A stretch of 7,595 bases of DNA, from positions 1-7,595 of the forward strand of contig JAQTTI010000052.1 in NCBI GenBank assembly GCA_028710845.1, in the 5' to 3' direction. The DNA is from Candidatus Omnitrophota bacterium (GTDB taxonomy: Bacteria > Omnitrophota > Gorgyraeia > Gygaellales > Profunditerraquicolaceae). The translations under genes were made by a program, and so were the position numbers. Below, piece by piece: positions 1 through 5,853 of the stretch. How positions within the stretch are numbered: position 1 is the stretch's first letter; the number at the start of each line of letters is the position of its first letter. Under the pieces are notes generated by a model. That model had not been told where the DNA came from, ran no database searches, and saw only the letters and a program-made list of their open reading frames with translations.

Positions 1-58
1 AACGCTGCCAAGGGCTATTTTCAAGAGTGGCTTGATTTTCGGTATGATCTTTGCGCAT
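1..58 (-). CDS. possible 5' end of an unidentified minus-strand gene (partial)
   Basis: Reading the minus strand from an ATG at 58-56, the frame stays open for 19 codons to the window edge (begins MRKDHTENQATLE). It lies just downstream of the terminator that ends the tRNA unit, where a new transcription unit would be expected. About 35 bp upstream there is a poor promoter-like pair: TTGTTG at 120-115 and GATAAA at 97-92, with a 17-bp spacer. There is no good Shine-Dalgarno sequence before the ATG. The plus strand is also open from base 1 to a TAG at 58-60, so the segment could equally be the tail of a plus-strand gene. I do not recognise the protein, and the visible part is too short to assign. 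Confidence 0.25.
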   Translation of the reverse strand, partial: MRKDHTENQATLENSPWQR

Positions 59-114
59 AGTTGATATTCTATTTAGGAGCTTTACAAATATTTTATCAAA
101 TTAACACAGCAATA

Positions 115-153
115 CAACAAAAAACCCCGTAACTTATTAGGTTACGAGGTTTT
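115..153 (-). terminator. intrinsic terminator after tRNA-fMet
   Basis: The arms at 121-133 and 141-153 form a 13-bp stem around a 7-base loop (134-140). Read on the minus strand, the single imperfect position is a U-G wobble, so the stem is fully paired, and it is followed by six U (plus-strand A at 119-124, partly within the stem base) and then a U-rich stretch. On the plus strand the same position is a C-A mismatch and only four U follow, so it fits best as the minus-strand terminator of the tRNA transcript. It begins four bases past the tRNA CCA end. Confidence 0.85.
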
Positions 154-156
154 AGA

Positions 157-233
157 TGGTTGCGGGGGCCCGATTTGAACGGACGACCTCAAGGTTATGA
201 GCCTTGCGAGCTACCAGGCTGCTCCACCCCGCG
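157..233 (-). tRNA. initiator tRNA-fMet (anticodon CAU)
   Basis: The minus strand folds into a complete 77-nt tRNA with the anticodon CAU (plus-strand 197-199), a canonical TTCAAAT T-loop and an encoded 3' CCA (157-159). Initiator identity is shown by the unpaired C1-A72 at the top of the acceptor stem (CGCGGGG against CCCCGCA), which formyltransferase recognises, and by close similarity of the D-arm and loops to E. coli tRNA-fMet. The anticodon stem is CAAGG/CCUUG. Only two of the three usual initiator G-C pairs are present, and the 29-41 pair is A-U instead. No promoter boxes are obvious in the 59 bases between it and ftsB, so it may be processed from the eno-ftsB transcript. Confidence 0.97.
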
Positions 234-247
234 AATTTAATGAGCGC

Positions 248-284
248 TTAACTTACGAACTTCGAACAGAAGTGAGTAAGTTAA
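248..284 (-). repeat. inverted repeat (hairpin) between ftsB and tRNA-fMet
   Basis: The outer arms 248-256 and 276-284 pair perfectly over 9 bp. After a 2x2 internal loop, the inner arms 259-263 and 269-273 pair over 5 bp around the loop GAACA. The hairpin starts eight bases after the ftsB stop codon in the direction of transcription. No run of U follows it, so it is not a standard intrinsic terminator. It could protect the 3' end of the eno-ftsB mRNA or mark a processing site that releases the tRNA. That role is inference; the symmetry is visible. Confidence 0.6.
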
Positions 285-292
285 TGCCCGAA

Positions 293-574
293 TTAACGTT
301 TCTTTTCAGAAAAAATCTTGATCGGAATCTCGCCTTTTCTTACCACACCCATCTTGTCCCGGGCGAGCTTCTCCTGATAAACCGGGTCATTTTCAACCCG
401 TTTAAGTTCTTCCTGCAAAAGGAAATTTTCAATAGCAATCTTACGGTATTTTTCCACCAGCTGGCGGTTTTTGATCTTTAATTCCTGCAGTTTAGTGTAA
501 CCCGGCAGGAATAAAATAAGAAGTAAAACTGCAAACCCAAAAAGCCAAAACGCTTTTCTTAATGTGGAGAGCAT
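293..574 (-). CDS. ftsB: FtsB/DivIC-family septum formation initiator protein
   Basis: This encodes a 93-residue bitopic division protein. It has a short cytoplasmic start, one membrane segment at about residues 8-24, a charged heptad-like coiled-coil region at about 27-62, and then the family's conserved C-terminal block: D63-P64, Y66, A71-R72, G76 and G81-E82 (DPVYQEKLARDKMG). FtsB/DivIC pairs with FtsL through the coiled coil and links the early divisome to septal peptidoglycan synthesis on the outer side of the inner membrane. The start ATG directly follows the TAA of eno, and its GGAAGAG ribosome binding site lies in the last eno codons, so translation is probably coupled. The eno-ftsB order is also found in E. 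coli and many other bacteria, which supports the call. Length and layout are normal. The exact name (FtsB or DivIC) cannot be settled from sequence alone. Confidence 0.9.
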   Translation of the reverse strand: MLSTLRKAFWLFGFAVLLLILFLPGYTKLQELKIKNRQLVEKYRKIAIENFLLQEELKRVENDPVYQEKLARDKMGVVRKGEIPIKIFSEKKR

Positions 575-1840
575 TTATCTCTTCCAGCTTTTCCCCGCAT
601 AAACAGCCTTTTTGCCCAATTCTTCCTGGATCCTTAAAAGCTCATTATACTTGCAAATCCTGTCAGTGCGGGATAAAGAACCGGTTTTAATCTGGCCTAC
701 GCAAGTCGCTACCGCCAAATGCGCTATTGTCGTATCTTCAGTCTCGCCGGAACGGTGTGAAATAATTGCGTTATATTTGTTCTTTTTTGCGATAGAAATA
801 GCTTCGAGAGTCTCAGACAAAGAACCTATCTGATTGACCTTTATCAGTATAGCATTGCCAATTTTTTCCGCAATCCCTTTTTTAAATATCTTGGGATTAG
901 TAACAAAAATGTCATCCCCTACCAGCTGGACCTTGTCCCCGATTTTCCTGGTCATCTCCTGCCAACCCGGCCAGTCATGCTCGGAAAGGCCGTCTTCAAT
1001 CGAAAGGATCGGGTATTTCGAAAGCCAGTTTTCATATATGGCAATCATCTCCTGAGAGGTTTTTTGCGAACCGTCAAAAGTATAGCTTCCGTCTTTATAG
1101 AAAGAGCTGGCTGCGCAATCTAAAGCCAGGGAGATATCTTTGCCCGGGATATATCCTGCCTTTTTTATCGATTCAACGATCAAAGTTAAAGCTTCTTCGT
1201 TGGAAGTTAAATTGGGGGCAAAACCGCCTTCGTCTCCGACGGATGTAGATAGTTTTTTCGCTTTTAATATCGATTTTAAGTTATGGAAAACTTCCGTGGC
1301 CATGCGCAGTGCCTCTGAAAAAGAAGGCGCGCCTTGCGGCATGATCATAAACTCCTGAATATCAAGGTTATTATCCGCATGCATACCGCCGTTTAGAATG
1401 TTCATTAATGGAATCGGCAGGATATTGGCCTTGTCTTTACCCAGGAACCTGTAAAGCGGTTTTTTGGCAGAAAGGGCCGCGGCTTTGGCAACAGCCATCG
1501 AAACTCCGAGGATGGCATTGGCGCCAAGTTTGGATTTGAATTCGGTGCCGTCCAGTTTTATCAAAAGCTCGTCGATCTTGTTAAAATCTGCCGGCTTGCC
1601 TTTAATCGCGGTATTGATTATAGTGTTTACATTGTTGACTGCTTTTAATACCCCTTTACCCATATAACGGGCCTTATCATTGTCCCTTAATTCCAAGGCT
1701 TCATTGTCCCCGGTAGAGGCTCCGGAAGGAACAGCGGCCCGGCCTAATATCCCGTTGCTAAGGTAACAATCTACTTCGACCGTCGGATTCCCGCGTGAAT
1801 CTAGGATTTGCCTTGCGAATACTTTTTTGATATTTGCCAT
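575..1840 (-). CDS. eno: enolase (phosphopyruvate hydratase)
   Basis: Enolase interconverts 2-phosphoglycerate and phosphoenolpyruvate in glycolysis and gluconeogenesis in the cytoplasm. The 421-residue product is full length for the family. Visible landmarks are the catalytic loop PSGAST (38-43), H154 in NGGMHADNN, E163 in DIQEFM, the general acid E204 in GDEGGFAP, the Mg2+ ligands D241, E282 (SIEDGL) and D309 (GDDIFVTN), the catalytic base K334 inside the signature LIKVNQIGS, the H362-R363-S364 substrate loop, and K385. All expected active-site residues are present. The start is secure: AAAGGAGA at 1855-1848 sits seven bases before the ATG. A strong sigma70-like promoter lies about 45 bp upstream. 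It is the first gene of a unit that continues into ftsB with no gap and probably into tRNA-fMet. Confidence 0.98.
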   Translation of the reverse strand: MANIKKVFARQILDSRGNPTVEVDCYLSNGILGRAAVPSGASTGDNEALELRDNDKARYMGKGVLKAVNNVNTIINTAIKGKPADFNKIDELLIKLDGTEFKSKLGANAILGVSMAVAKAAALSAKKPLYRFLGKDKANILPIPLMNILNGGMHADNNLDIQEFMIMPQGAPSFSEALRMATEVFHNLKSILKAKKLSTSVGDEGGFAPNLTSNEEALTLIVESIKKAGYIPGKDISLALDCAASSFYKDGSYTFDGSQKTSQEMIAIYENWLSKYPILSIEDGLSEHDWPGWQEMTRKIGDKVQLVGDDIFVTNPKIFKKGIAEKIGNAILIKVNQIGSLSETLEAISIAKKNKYNAIISHRSGETEDTTIAHLAVATCVGQIKTGSLSRTDRICKYNELLRIQEELGKKAVYAGKSWKR

Positions 1841-1884
1841 TTTAGAATCTCCTTTATTTTAAATAGTAGCAAAATAACTTAATA

Positions 1885-1912
1885 ATTATACATTCAAAAC
1901 ACCTTTAGTCAA
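1885..1912 (-). promoter_or_regulatory. sigma70-type promoter of eno
   Basis: On the minus strand there is a -35 box TTGACT (1912-1907), a 16-bp spacer and a consensus -10 box TATAAT (1890-1885). This predicts transcription starting near 1878 and a leader of roughly 38 bases carrying the eno ribosome binding site. It is one of the best promoter matches in the window. The -35 box is half of a short palindrome shared with the divergent promoter. Confidence 0.8.
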
Positions 1913-1926
1913 GAAAAGGTTTGACT
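1907..1926. repeat. palindrome formed by the two divergent -35 boxes
   Basis: AGTCAA (1907-1912) and TTGACT (1921-1926) are exact inverted copies separated by 8 bp. They coincide with the -35 boxes of the leftward eno promoter and the rightward protease promoter. A nested second symmetry, ACCTTT (1901-1906) against AAAGGT (1915-1920), and a further copy of AAAAGGT (1929-1935) lie in the same stretch. It could be an operator, or simply back-to-back promoter elements. Confidence 0.5.
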
Positions 1927-1949
1927 TAAAAGGTCAGTTGTGTTATTTT
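1921..1949 (+). promoter_or_regulatory. probable promoter of the ftsH-like/lipoprotein unit
   Basis: A -35 box TTGACT (1921-1926) is followed by a 17-bp spacer and TATTTT (1944-1949), a 4/6 match to the -10 consensus. A second -10-like TATAAC occurs at 1954-1959 but has no -35 box at the right distance. The start codon at 1984 is preceded by AGGAG at 1974-1978 with a 5-base spacer. The position fits a divergent promoter, but the -10 is weak, so the exact boxes are uncertain. Confidence 0.5.
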
Positions 1950-1983
1950 CTAATATAACATCTGGGCATTCCTAGGAGAAAAT

Positions 1984-3633
1984 ATGAATTGGAAAAAAAT
2001 TAGGTTTTATATAAAACTTTACTGGCTAAAAGTTTTGTTATTTACCTTCTTGATAGGCCTGGCTATCACCCTAATTATGCTGGTGATTGTCGGGCTCAAG
2101 GCCTGGAACGAATCAGAATCATACCTGCGCCAATCCCAGCTGGCCATGATCCCCCTGCAGCTATATTTGCAGATCATCATGGCTCTTATCTTCGGCTTTG
2201 TATACACTTACTTGATGTACTGGCTTTACTTTAAACGCGGGGCTTCATCATTTTCCCAGACCAGCAAGAAATCAATCTCCGGAGCCGATGTAGGTGTTAC
2301 CTGGAACGATGTTATCGGCATGGACGAGGCCAAAGAAGAAGCCCTGGAAATAGTCAAACTGATCACCGACCGGGCCAGCCTTCAGCAGATCGGCGGGAAA
2401 ATTTTAAAAGGCATCCTCATGCTGGGGCCTCCCGGCTGCGGTAAAACCTATCTTGCCAAAGCAATAGCCACAGAAACTAAACTTCCTTTTATCTCCATGT
2501 CCGGATCTGAATTCGTAGAGATGTTTGTCGGTGTCGGCGCCGGACGAGTCAGGTCGCTTTTTAAAAAGGCCCAGCAGCTGGCTGAGCTCGAAGGTGGCTG
2601 CATAATCTTTATCGATGAAATCGATGCCATAGGCGCGCAACGGTCAATGGACCGCGGGTTTGGCGGGACCACAGAACACAATACCACCCTAAATCAGCTG
2701 CTGGTTGAATTAGACGGCTTAAAAGACAAGGATTATAATATCGTCTTAATCGGAGCAACCAATGTTTCTGAATATTATATTGACTCCGCTCTCTTAAGGC
2801 CGGGAAGATTCGACCGTAAGATTGTTGTCGATAAACCCAACCTTGAGGACAGGGAAAAACTTTTCGCTTATTATCTTAGTAAAGTAAAATATAACCTCAG
2901 CGATGTAAAAATCGACCGCCTGGCCAGGATTACCGTAGGCCAATCCCCGGCCGATATTGCCAATATCGTGCGGGAAGCCGCATTAATTACCGTGCGCAAC
3001 AAGAATACTTTGATTTCGATGAAAGAAATCGACGAAGCCAGGGAAAGGATCGCCCTTGGCATAAAACGCAGGATCAAACTGAACGAAAAAGAAAAATGGC
3101 AAATCGCCTACCACGAAGCAGGCCATGCCATAGTTACTTACCTGCTTGCCCCGTCTAAAGATGTGTTTAAAATAACCATCACTCCCCGCGGCCACACCGG
3201 CGGCGCAACCTGGACGCCGGAAAGAGAAGATACCTTTATTGAAGACTCGAATCAAATCTTAAGTAAAATTAAAATAAGCCTCGGCTCATATGCGGCTGAA
3301 AAGATAAAATACAATGCGACAACCAGCGGTGTATATGGAGATTTCTCGAGCGCAATGTATTATGCTAATCATATGGTTTGGGTCCTGGGAATGGGCAAAA
3401 GCGGACTTTTAGGCAATTGGCAGATGCCAACCAGAATCTCCGAAGATATCAAGTCTAAACTTGATTCCGATGTCCAGGAAGTATTAAACTCTTGCTTGAC
3501 GGAAGTTACTGCCTTGCTTAAAAAGGAAGAACTGCTTCTGGACCGTTTGGCCAAAGAATTGGTGACAAAAAGCGAACTTAATTACGATGAGATTGAAGCC
3601 ATCTTCAAGGAGTTTGGTAAAAACCGCGCTTAA
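1984..3633 (+). CDS. FtsH-family membrane AAA+ zinc metalloprotease with reduced periplasmic loop
   Basis: This 549-residue protein has FtsH architecture: an ATPase that unfolds membrane or cytoplasmic proteins and feeds them to a zinc protease. Two membrane segments (about 16-38 and 60-82) are followed by the AAA+ module: Walker A GPPGCGKT (148-155, Cys where Thr is usual), pore loop MFVGVGA (180-186), Walker B IIFIDEID (207-214), sensor-1 N260, and the second region of homology with arginine fingers R272 and R275 (LLRPGRFDR). The peptidase M41 domain carries HEAGH (377-381) and a probable third zinc ligand D453 in GVYGDF, where classical FtsH has GASND. All catalytic residues appear intact. 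The loop between the membrane segments is only about 20 residues instead of the usual ~70, and the C-terminus is short, which explains the small size against 600-650 in typical FtsH. It is therefore probably a divergent paralogue rather than the housekeeping FtsH. The start is supported by AGGAG five bases upstream. It is followed by an overlapping lipoprotein gene. Confidence 0.93.
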   Translation: MNWKKIRFYIKLYWLKVLLFTFLIGLAITLIMLVIVGLKAWNESESYLRQSQLAMIPLQLYLQIIMALIFGFVYTYLMYWLYFKRGASSFSQTSKKSISGADVGVTWNDVIGMDEAKEEALEIVKLITDRASLQQIGGKILKGILMLGPPGCGKTYLAKAIATETKLPFISMSGSEFVEMFVGVGAGRVRSLFKKAQQLAELEGGCIIFIDEIDAIGAQRSMDRGFGGTTEHNTTLNQLLVELDGLKDKDYNIVLIGATNVSEYYIDSALLRPGRFDRKIVVDKPNLEDREKLFAYYLSKVKYNLSDVKIDRLARITVGQSPADIANIVREAALITVRNKNTLISMKEIDEARERIALGIKRRIKLNEKEKWQIAYHEAGHAIVTYLLAPSKDVFKITITPRGHTGGATWTPEREDTFIEDSNQILSKIKISLGSYAAEKIKYNATTSGVYGDFSSAMYYANHMVWVLGMGKSGLLGNWQMPTRISEDIKSKLDSDVQEVLNSCLTEVTALLKKEELLLDRLAKELVTKSELNYDEIEAIFKEFGKNRA

Positions 3634-4471
3634 GATTCTCCCTTTTATTTTATTTCTTTCCGCCTGCTCCTCTTCTACCACTCCATCATATTTAAAAGAA
3701 GATATTACCCAGGCCGTAAAAGATATATCTAAAAAAGAATATAAGCTTGATATTGTTACTAAGCTTATCGGCAATACTCTTTGGGTATACCTGCCTTTAG
3801 AAGATATTATAAAAAAACCGGATAAACCTGAAAAATATAAAGAAAGGTTCCTGCTGGAAGATAAAAGAAATTTTCTTTATGAAGAGGTTCTAAAGATAAA
3901 TTATAATATAAAGCCTACCCCTGAAAAAGAAAAGGAACAGGAAGTATCTATCGATAAGAACGTCAATGAAAAGATTTTCAACATCCTCCAGGTTATCCGC
4001 AGGGTACTTTTTTGCATCGACTGTTCAAAGGAAAAGAAGCCTTTTATGTTTTGCATAGTAACTGCCGATATAAAGAACGGTTTTGAAATAAGGCAGATAT
4101 TCCATTTAATGGATTTGAAAAAACTGTCCTATGGGTTCATTTCGCAGACCGAATACCAGCACCGCATCATCCAGGATACGGCTGTCGACCTTGAAATCGT
4201 AGGTGACAGGCAGGGAGACCATTTAGATTATCACGATATATCGATGGAAGAGTTTATCGCCGATCAGATCCAAAGCCGGATCAAGTTTAAATTCCAGAAA
4301 CCCGAAGTTGAAGCCAATGCCGATATCGATAAAGAAGTGTTGAAAATTGTTGCTTATACTCTGGATATTTACAGCTATAAGGATTTTAAACTTGTGGAGA
4401 TTACCAACGAGGCTACGGGAACTAAAAATATCCTTAACCAGGCGGCAATCCTGGCCCACCCTAAAAATTAA
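3587..4471 (+). CDS. unrecognised lipoprotein overlapping the FtsH-like gene
   Basis: This is a 294-residue protein of unknown function. A basic N-terminus and hydrophobic core lead to a lipobox LSAC (24-27), so it should be lipidated at C27 and anchored in a membrane. Ser follows the Cys, with no Asp retention signal, so outer-membrane sorting is possible. The mature part is highly charged (Lys/Glu-rich), mostly mixed helix and strand, with a cysteine trio C143, C146 and C156 and no further membrane segments. I recognise no family. The start is uncertain. The ATG at 3587 lies 47 bp inside the protease gene and has no clear ribosome binding site. An in-frame TTG at 3614 would give a compact signal peptide (MVKTALKILPF...), but AAGGAG at 3607-3612 is only one base away from it. 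The long overlap implies co-transcription and probable coupling with the protease. Its end overlaps purN, which converges on it. Confidence 0.8.
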   Translation: MRLKPSSRSLVKTALKILPFILFLSACSSSTTPSYLKEDITQAVKDISKKEYKLDIVTKLIGNTLWVYLPLEDIIKKPDKPEKYKERFLLEDKRNFLYEEVLKINYNIKPTPEKEKEQEVSIDKNVNEKIFNILQVIRRVLFCIDCSKEKKPFMFCIVTADIKNGFEIRQIFHLMDLKKLSYGFISQTEYQHRIIQDTAVDLEIVGDRQGDHLDYHDISMEEFIADQIQSRIKFKFQKPEVEANADIDKEVLKIVAYTLDIYSYKDFKLVEITNEATGTKNILNQAAILAHPKN

Positions 4472-5066
4472 TAAAGCAAACCCTGCCTTTTTTAAACCTG
4501 ATTTTCCCTTCAATAAAAAGTTTCAAAGCTTGAGGATAAAGCTTATGCTCCAAAAGATGGATCTTTTTTTCTAGGGAAGCCAGGCTATCGGCCCTATCGA
4601 TTTTGACCTCTTTTTGCAGAATAACCGGCCCATGGTCTACTTCTTTATCGACAAAATGCACGGTGACCCCGGTAGATGAGCATCTGGAATCATAAGCGTC
4701 TTTTATCGCGCAGGCGCCTTTAAAAGCAGGCAATAATGAAGGATGGATATTGATTATCCGGTCCTTGAATTTTTTTACAAAAGCCGGGCTTAAAACCCTC
4801 ATAAAACCCGCCAAAGCTATCAAATTAATACGATAATTTTTCAATCTTTCGGTTATGGCCGTTTCGAAATCATCGCGGTTTTTAAAATCCCGGCGGCTGA
4901 CTAAAATAACCCTGATATTATGTTTAAGCGCCCGCTTAATTACAAAAGCGCCGGGCTGGTCACAGACCAAAACCACCGAGTTAATTTTGATTTCGCCTTT
5001 TTTTATTTTTTTTACGATTGCTTCAAAGTTACTTCCGTTTCCGGAAGCAAATACGGCCAGATTCAT
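4461..5066 (-). CDS. purN: phosphoribosylglycinamide formyltransferase
   Basis: PurN transfers a formyl group from 10-formyltetrahydrofolate to glycinamide ribonucleotide in de novo purine synthesis (cytoplasm). The 201-residue product shows the phosphate-binding start MNLAVFASGNGSNFEAI, the folate-side block LAGFMRVLSPAFV (85-97), INIHPSLLP with catalytic N106 and H108, and D144 in VDHGPVILQ. These numbers coincide with E. coli PurN. Position 119, His in E. coli, is Cys here (KGACAI). The start at 5066 is chosen because it begins the family's first strand, has GGTGAG upstream, and forms a 4-bp ATGA overlap with the rnfB stop. A longer frame reaching 5126 would only add residues that overlap rnfB. 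It is the last gene of the rnf unit seen here, and no terminator follows. Its stop overlaps the end of the convergent lipoprotein gene by 11 bp. Confidence 0.95.
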   Translation of the reverse strand: MNLAVFASGNGSNFEAIVKKIKKGEIKINSVVLVCDQPGAFVIKRALKHNIRVILVSRRDFKNRDDFETAITERLKNYRINLIALAGFMRVLSPAFVKKFKDRIINIHPSLLPAFKGACAIKDAYDSRCSSTGVTVHFVDKEVDHGPVILQKEVKIDRADSLASLEKKIHLLEHKLYPQALKLFIEGKIRFKKGRVCFINF

Positions 5067-5851
5067 CTTCTCACCCTGATTGTTTTGGCAGGACAGACTT
5101 TTACGCATGCTTCGCAGGAAGTGCATTTATGGTAATCAATGACCGCCAGATTATCCGTAACCTGGATAGCATCAAACTTACAGGCCTTTTCACATAACTT
5201 ACAGGCAATACAACCTACAGGGCAGACATCTTTTACTTCCCGGCCGGAATCATGTGAACTGCAGGCAACATAAACCGGATTGGTTACCGATATGAGGGAA
5301 AACAATTTTTTCGGACAAGCTAAAACGCATTTATTGCAGGCCCGGCATTTAGAAATATCGACTACCGGTAAATTATCTTCTGACATAGTAATCGCCTCAA
5401 AAGGACAGGCTAACACGCAGGTGCCAAAACCAAGGCAGGCAAAAGTGCATTCTTTTTGGCCTTTTAAAAACTGATTTGCGCTTACGCAATCCTTTAATCC
5501 GCTATACAAATATTTATCTTTTACTCGAATCCCGCCATGACAATGCAAAGTAGCTACTTTTTTTGCCTGCTTCTCGACAGAGGTACCCATAATCTTGGCC
5601 AGTTTTTCTTTAATCTCGAAACTGCAAACCCGGCAGGCATTCAGATTACTTTTACCGCTAAGCAAGCTCTCGGCAAAACCAAAACATCCGGCATTACCGC
5701 AGGCCCCGCAGTTCGATCCCGGTAATAAATGATGCACCTCTTCCAGTTTCGGATCGACATGAACAGATAACTTCTTAGAAGCAATAGCCAGCCCTATTCC
5801 AAAAGCCATCCCTAACCCGCCTAAAACTAATATTGCAGTCAATATTTCCAT
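5063..5851 (-). CDS. rnfB: Rnf complex iron-sulfur subunit RnfB
   Basis: RnfB is the polyferredoxin of the Rnf complex, taking electrons from reduced ferredoxin on the cytoplasmic side. The 262-residue protein starts with a membrane anchor (about 4-24). The 4Fe-4S module typical of RnfB follows, with C48, C51, C56 and C73 in PGSNCGACGNAGC. A central Cys region comes next (C135, C139, C145, C149), and then ferredoxin-like CxxCxxC repeats at about 169-179, 210-224 and 243-253. Additional Cys at 104 and 122 resemble those of clostridial-type RnfB. The length and order are normal for the longer, multi-cluster forms. It starts two bases after the rnfA stop with no strong ribosome binding site, which suggests coupling. 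Its TGA overlaps the purN ATG. Confidence 0.96.
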   Translation of the reverse strand: MEILTAILVLGGLGMAFGIGLAIASKKLSVHVDPKLEEVHHLLPGSNCGACGNAGCFGFAESLLSGKSNLNACRVCSFEIKEKLAKIMGTSVEKQAKKVATLHCHGGIRVKDKYLYSGLKDCVSANQFLKGQKECTFACLGFGTCVLACPFEAITMSEDNLPVVDISKCRACNKCVLACPKKLFSLISVTNPVYVACSSHDSGREVKDVCPVGCIACKLCEKACKFDAIQVTDNLAVIDYHKCTSCEACVKVCPAKTIRVRR

Positions 5852-5853
5852 TT

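Noticed and set aside
121..153. The 121-153 hairpin as a terminator for plus-strand transcription
   Set aside because: On that strand the stem has a C-A mismatch and only four U at the end. No well-supported plus-strand gene precedes it.
248..284. The hairpin after ftsB as an intrinsic terminator
   Set aside because: No U-run follows the stem in either direction, so it is listed only as an inverted repeat.
197..481. A plus-strand open frame of 94 codons opposite ftsB
   Set aside because: It starts inside the tRNA, lies antisense to the well-supported ftsB gene, has no ribosome binding site and resembles no known protein.
1954..1959. TATAAC as the -10 box of the plus-strand promoter
   Set aside because: It is a 5/6 match, but no -35-like sequence lies 16-18 bp upstream. 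TTGACT to TATTTT with 17-bp spacing fits better, though not conclusively.
3484..3774. A 96-codon minus-strand frame across the protease-lipoprotein junction
   Set aside because: It is antisense to two supported plus-strand genes, with no ribosome binding site or recognisable family, and is typical shadow coding.
5067..5126. A longer N-terminus for PurN starting at 5126
   Set aside because: The extra 20 residues lie inside rnfB, are not part of the PurN fold, and the internal ATG at 5066 has a better ribosome binding site and an ATGA overlap.
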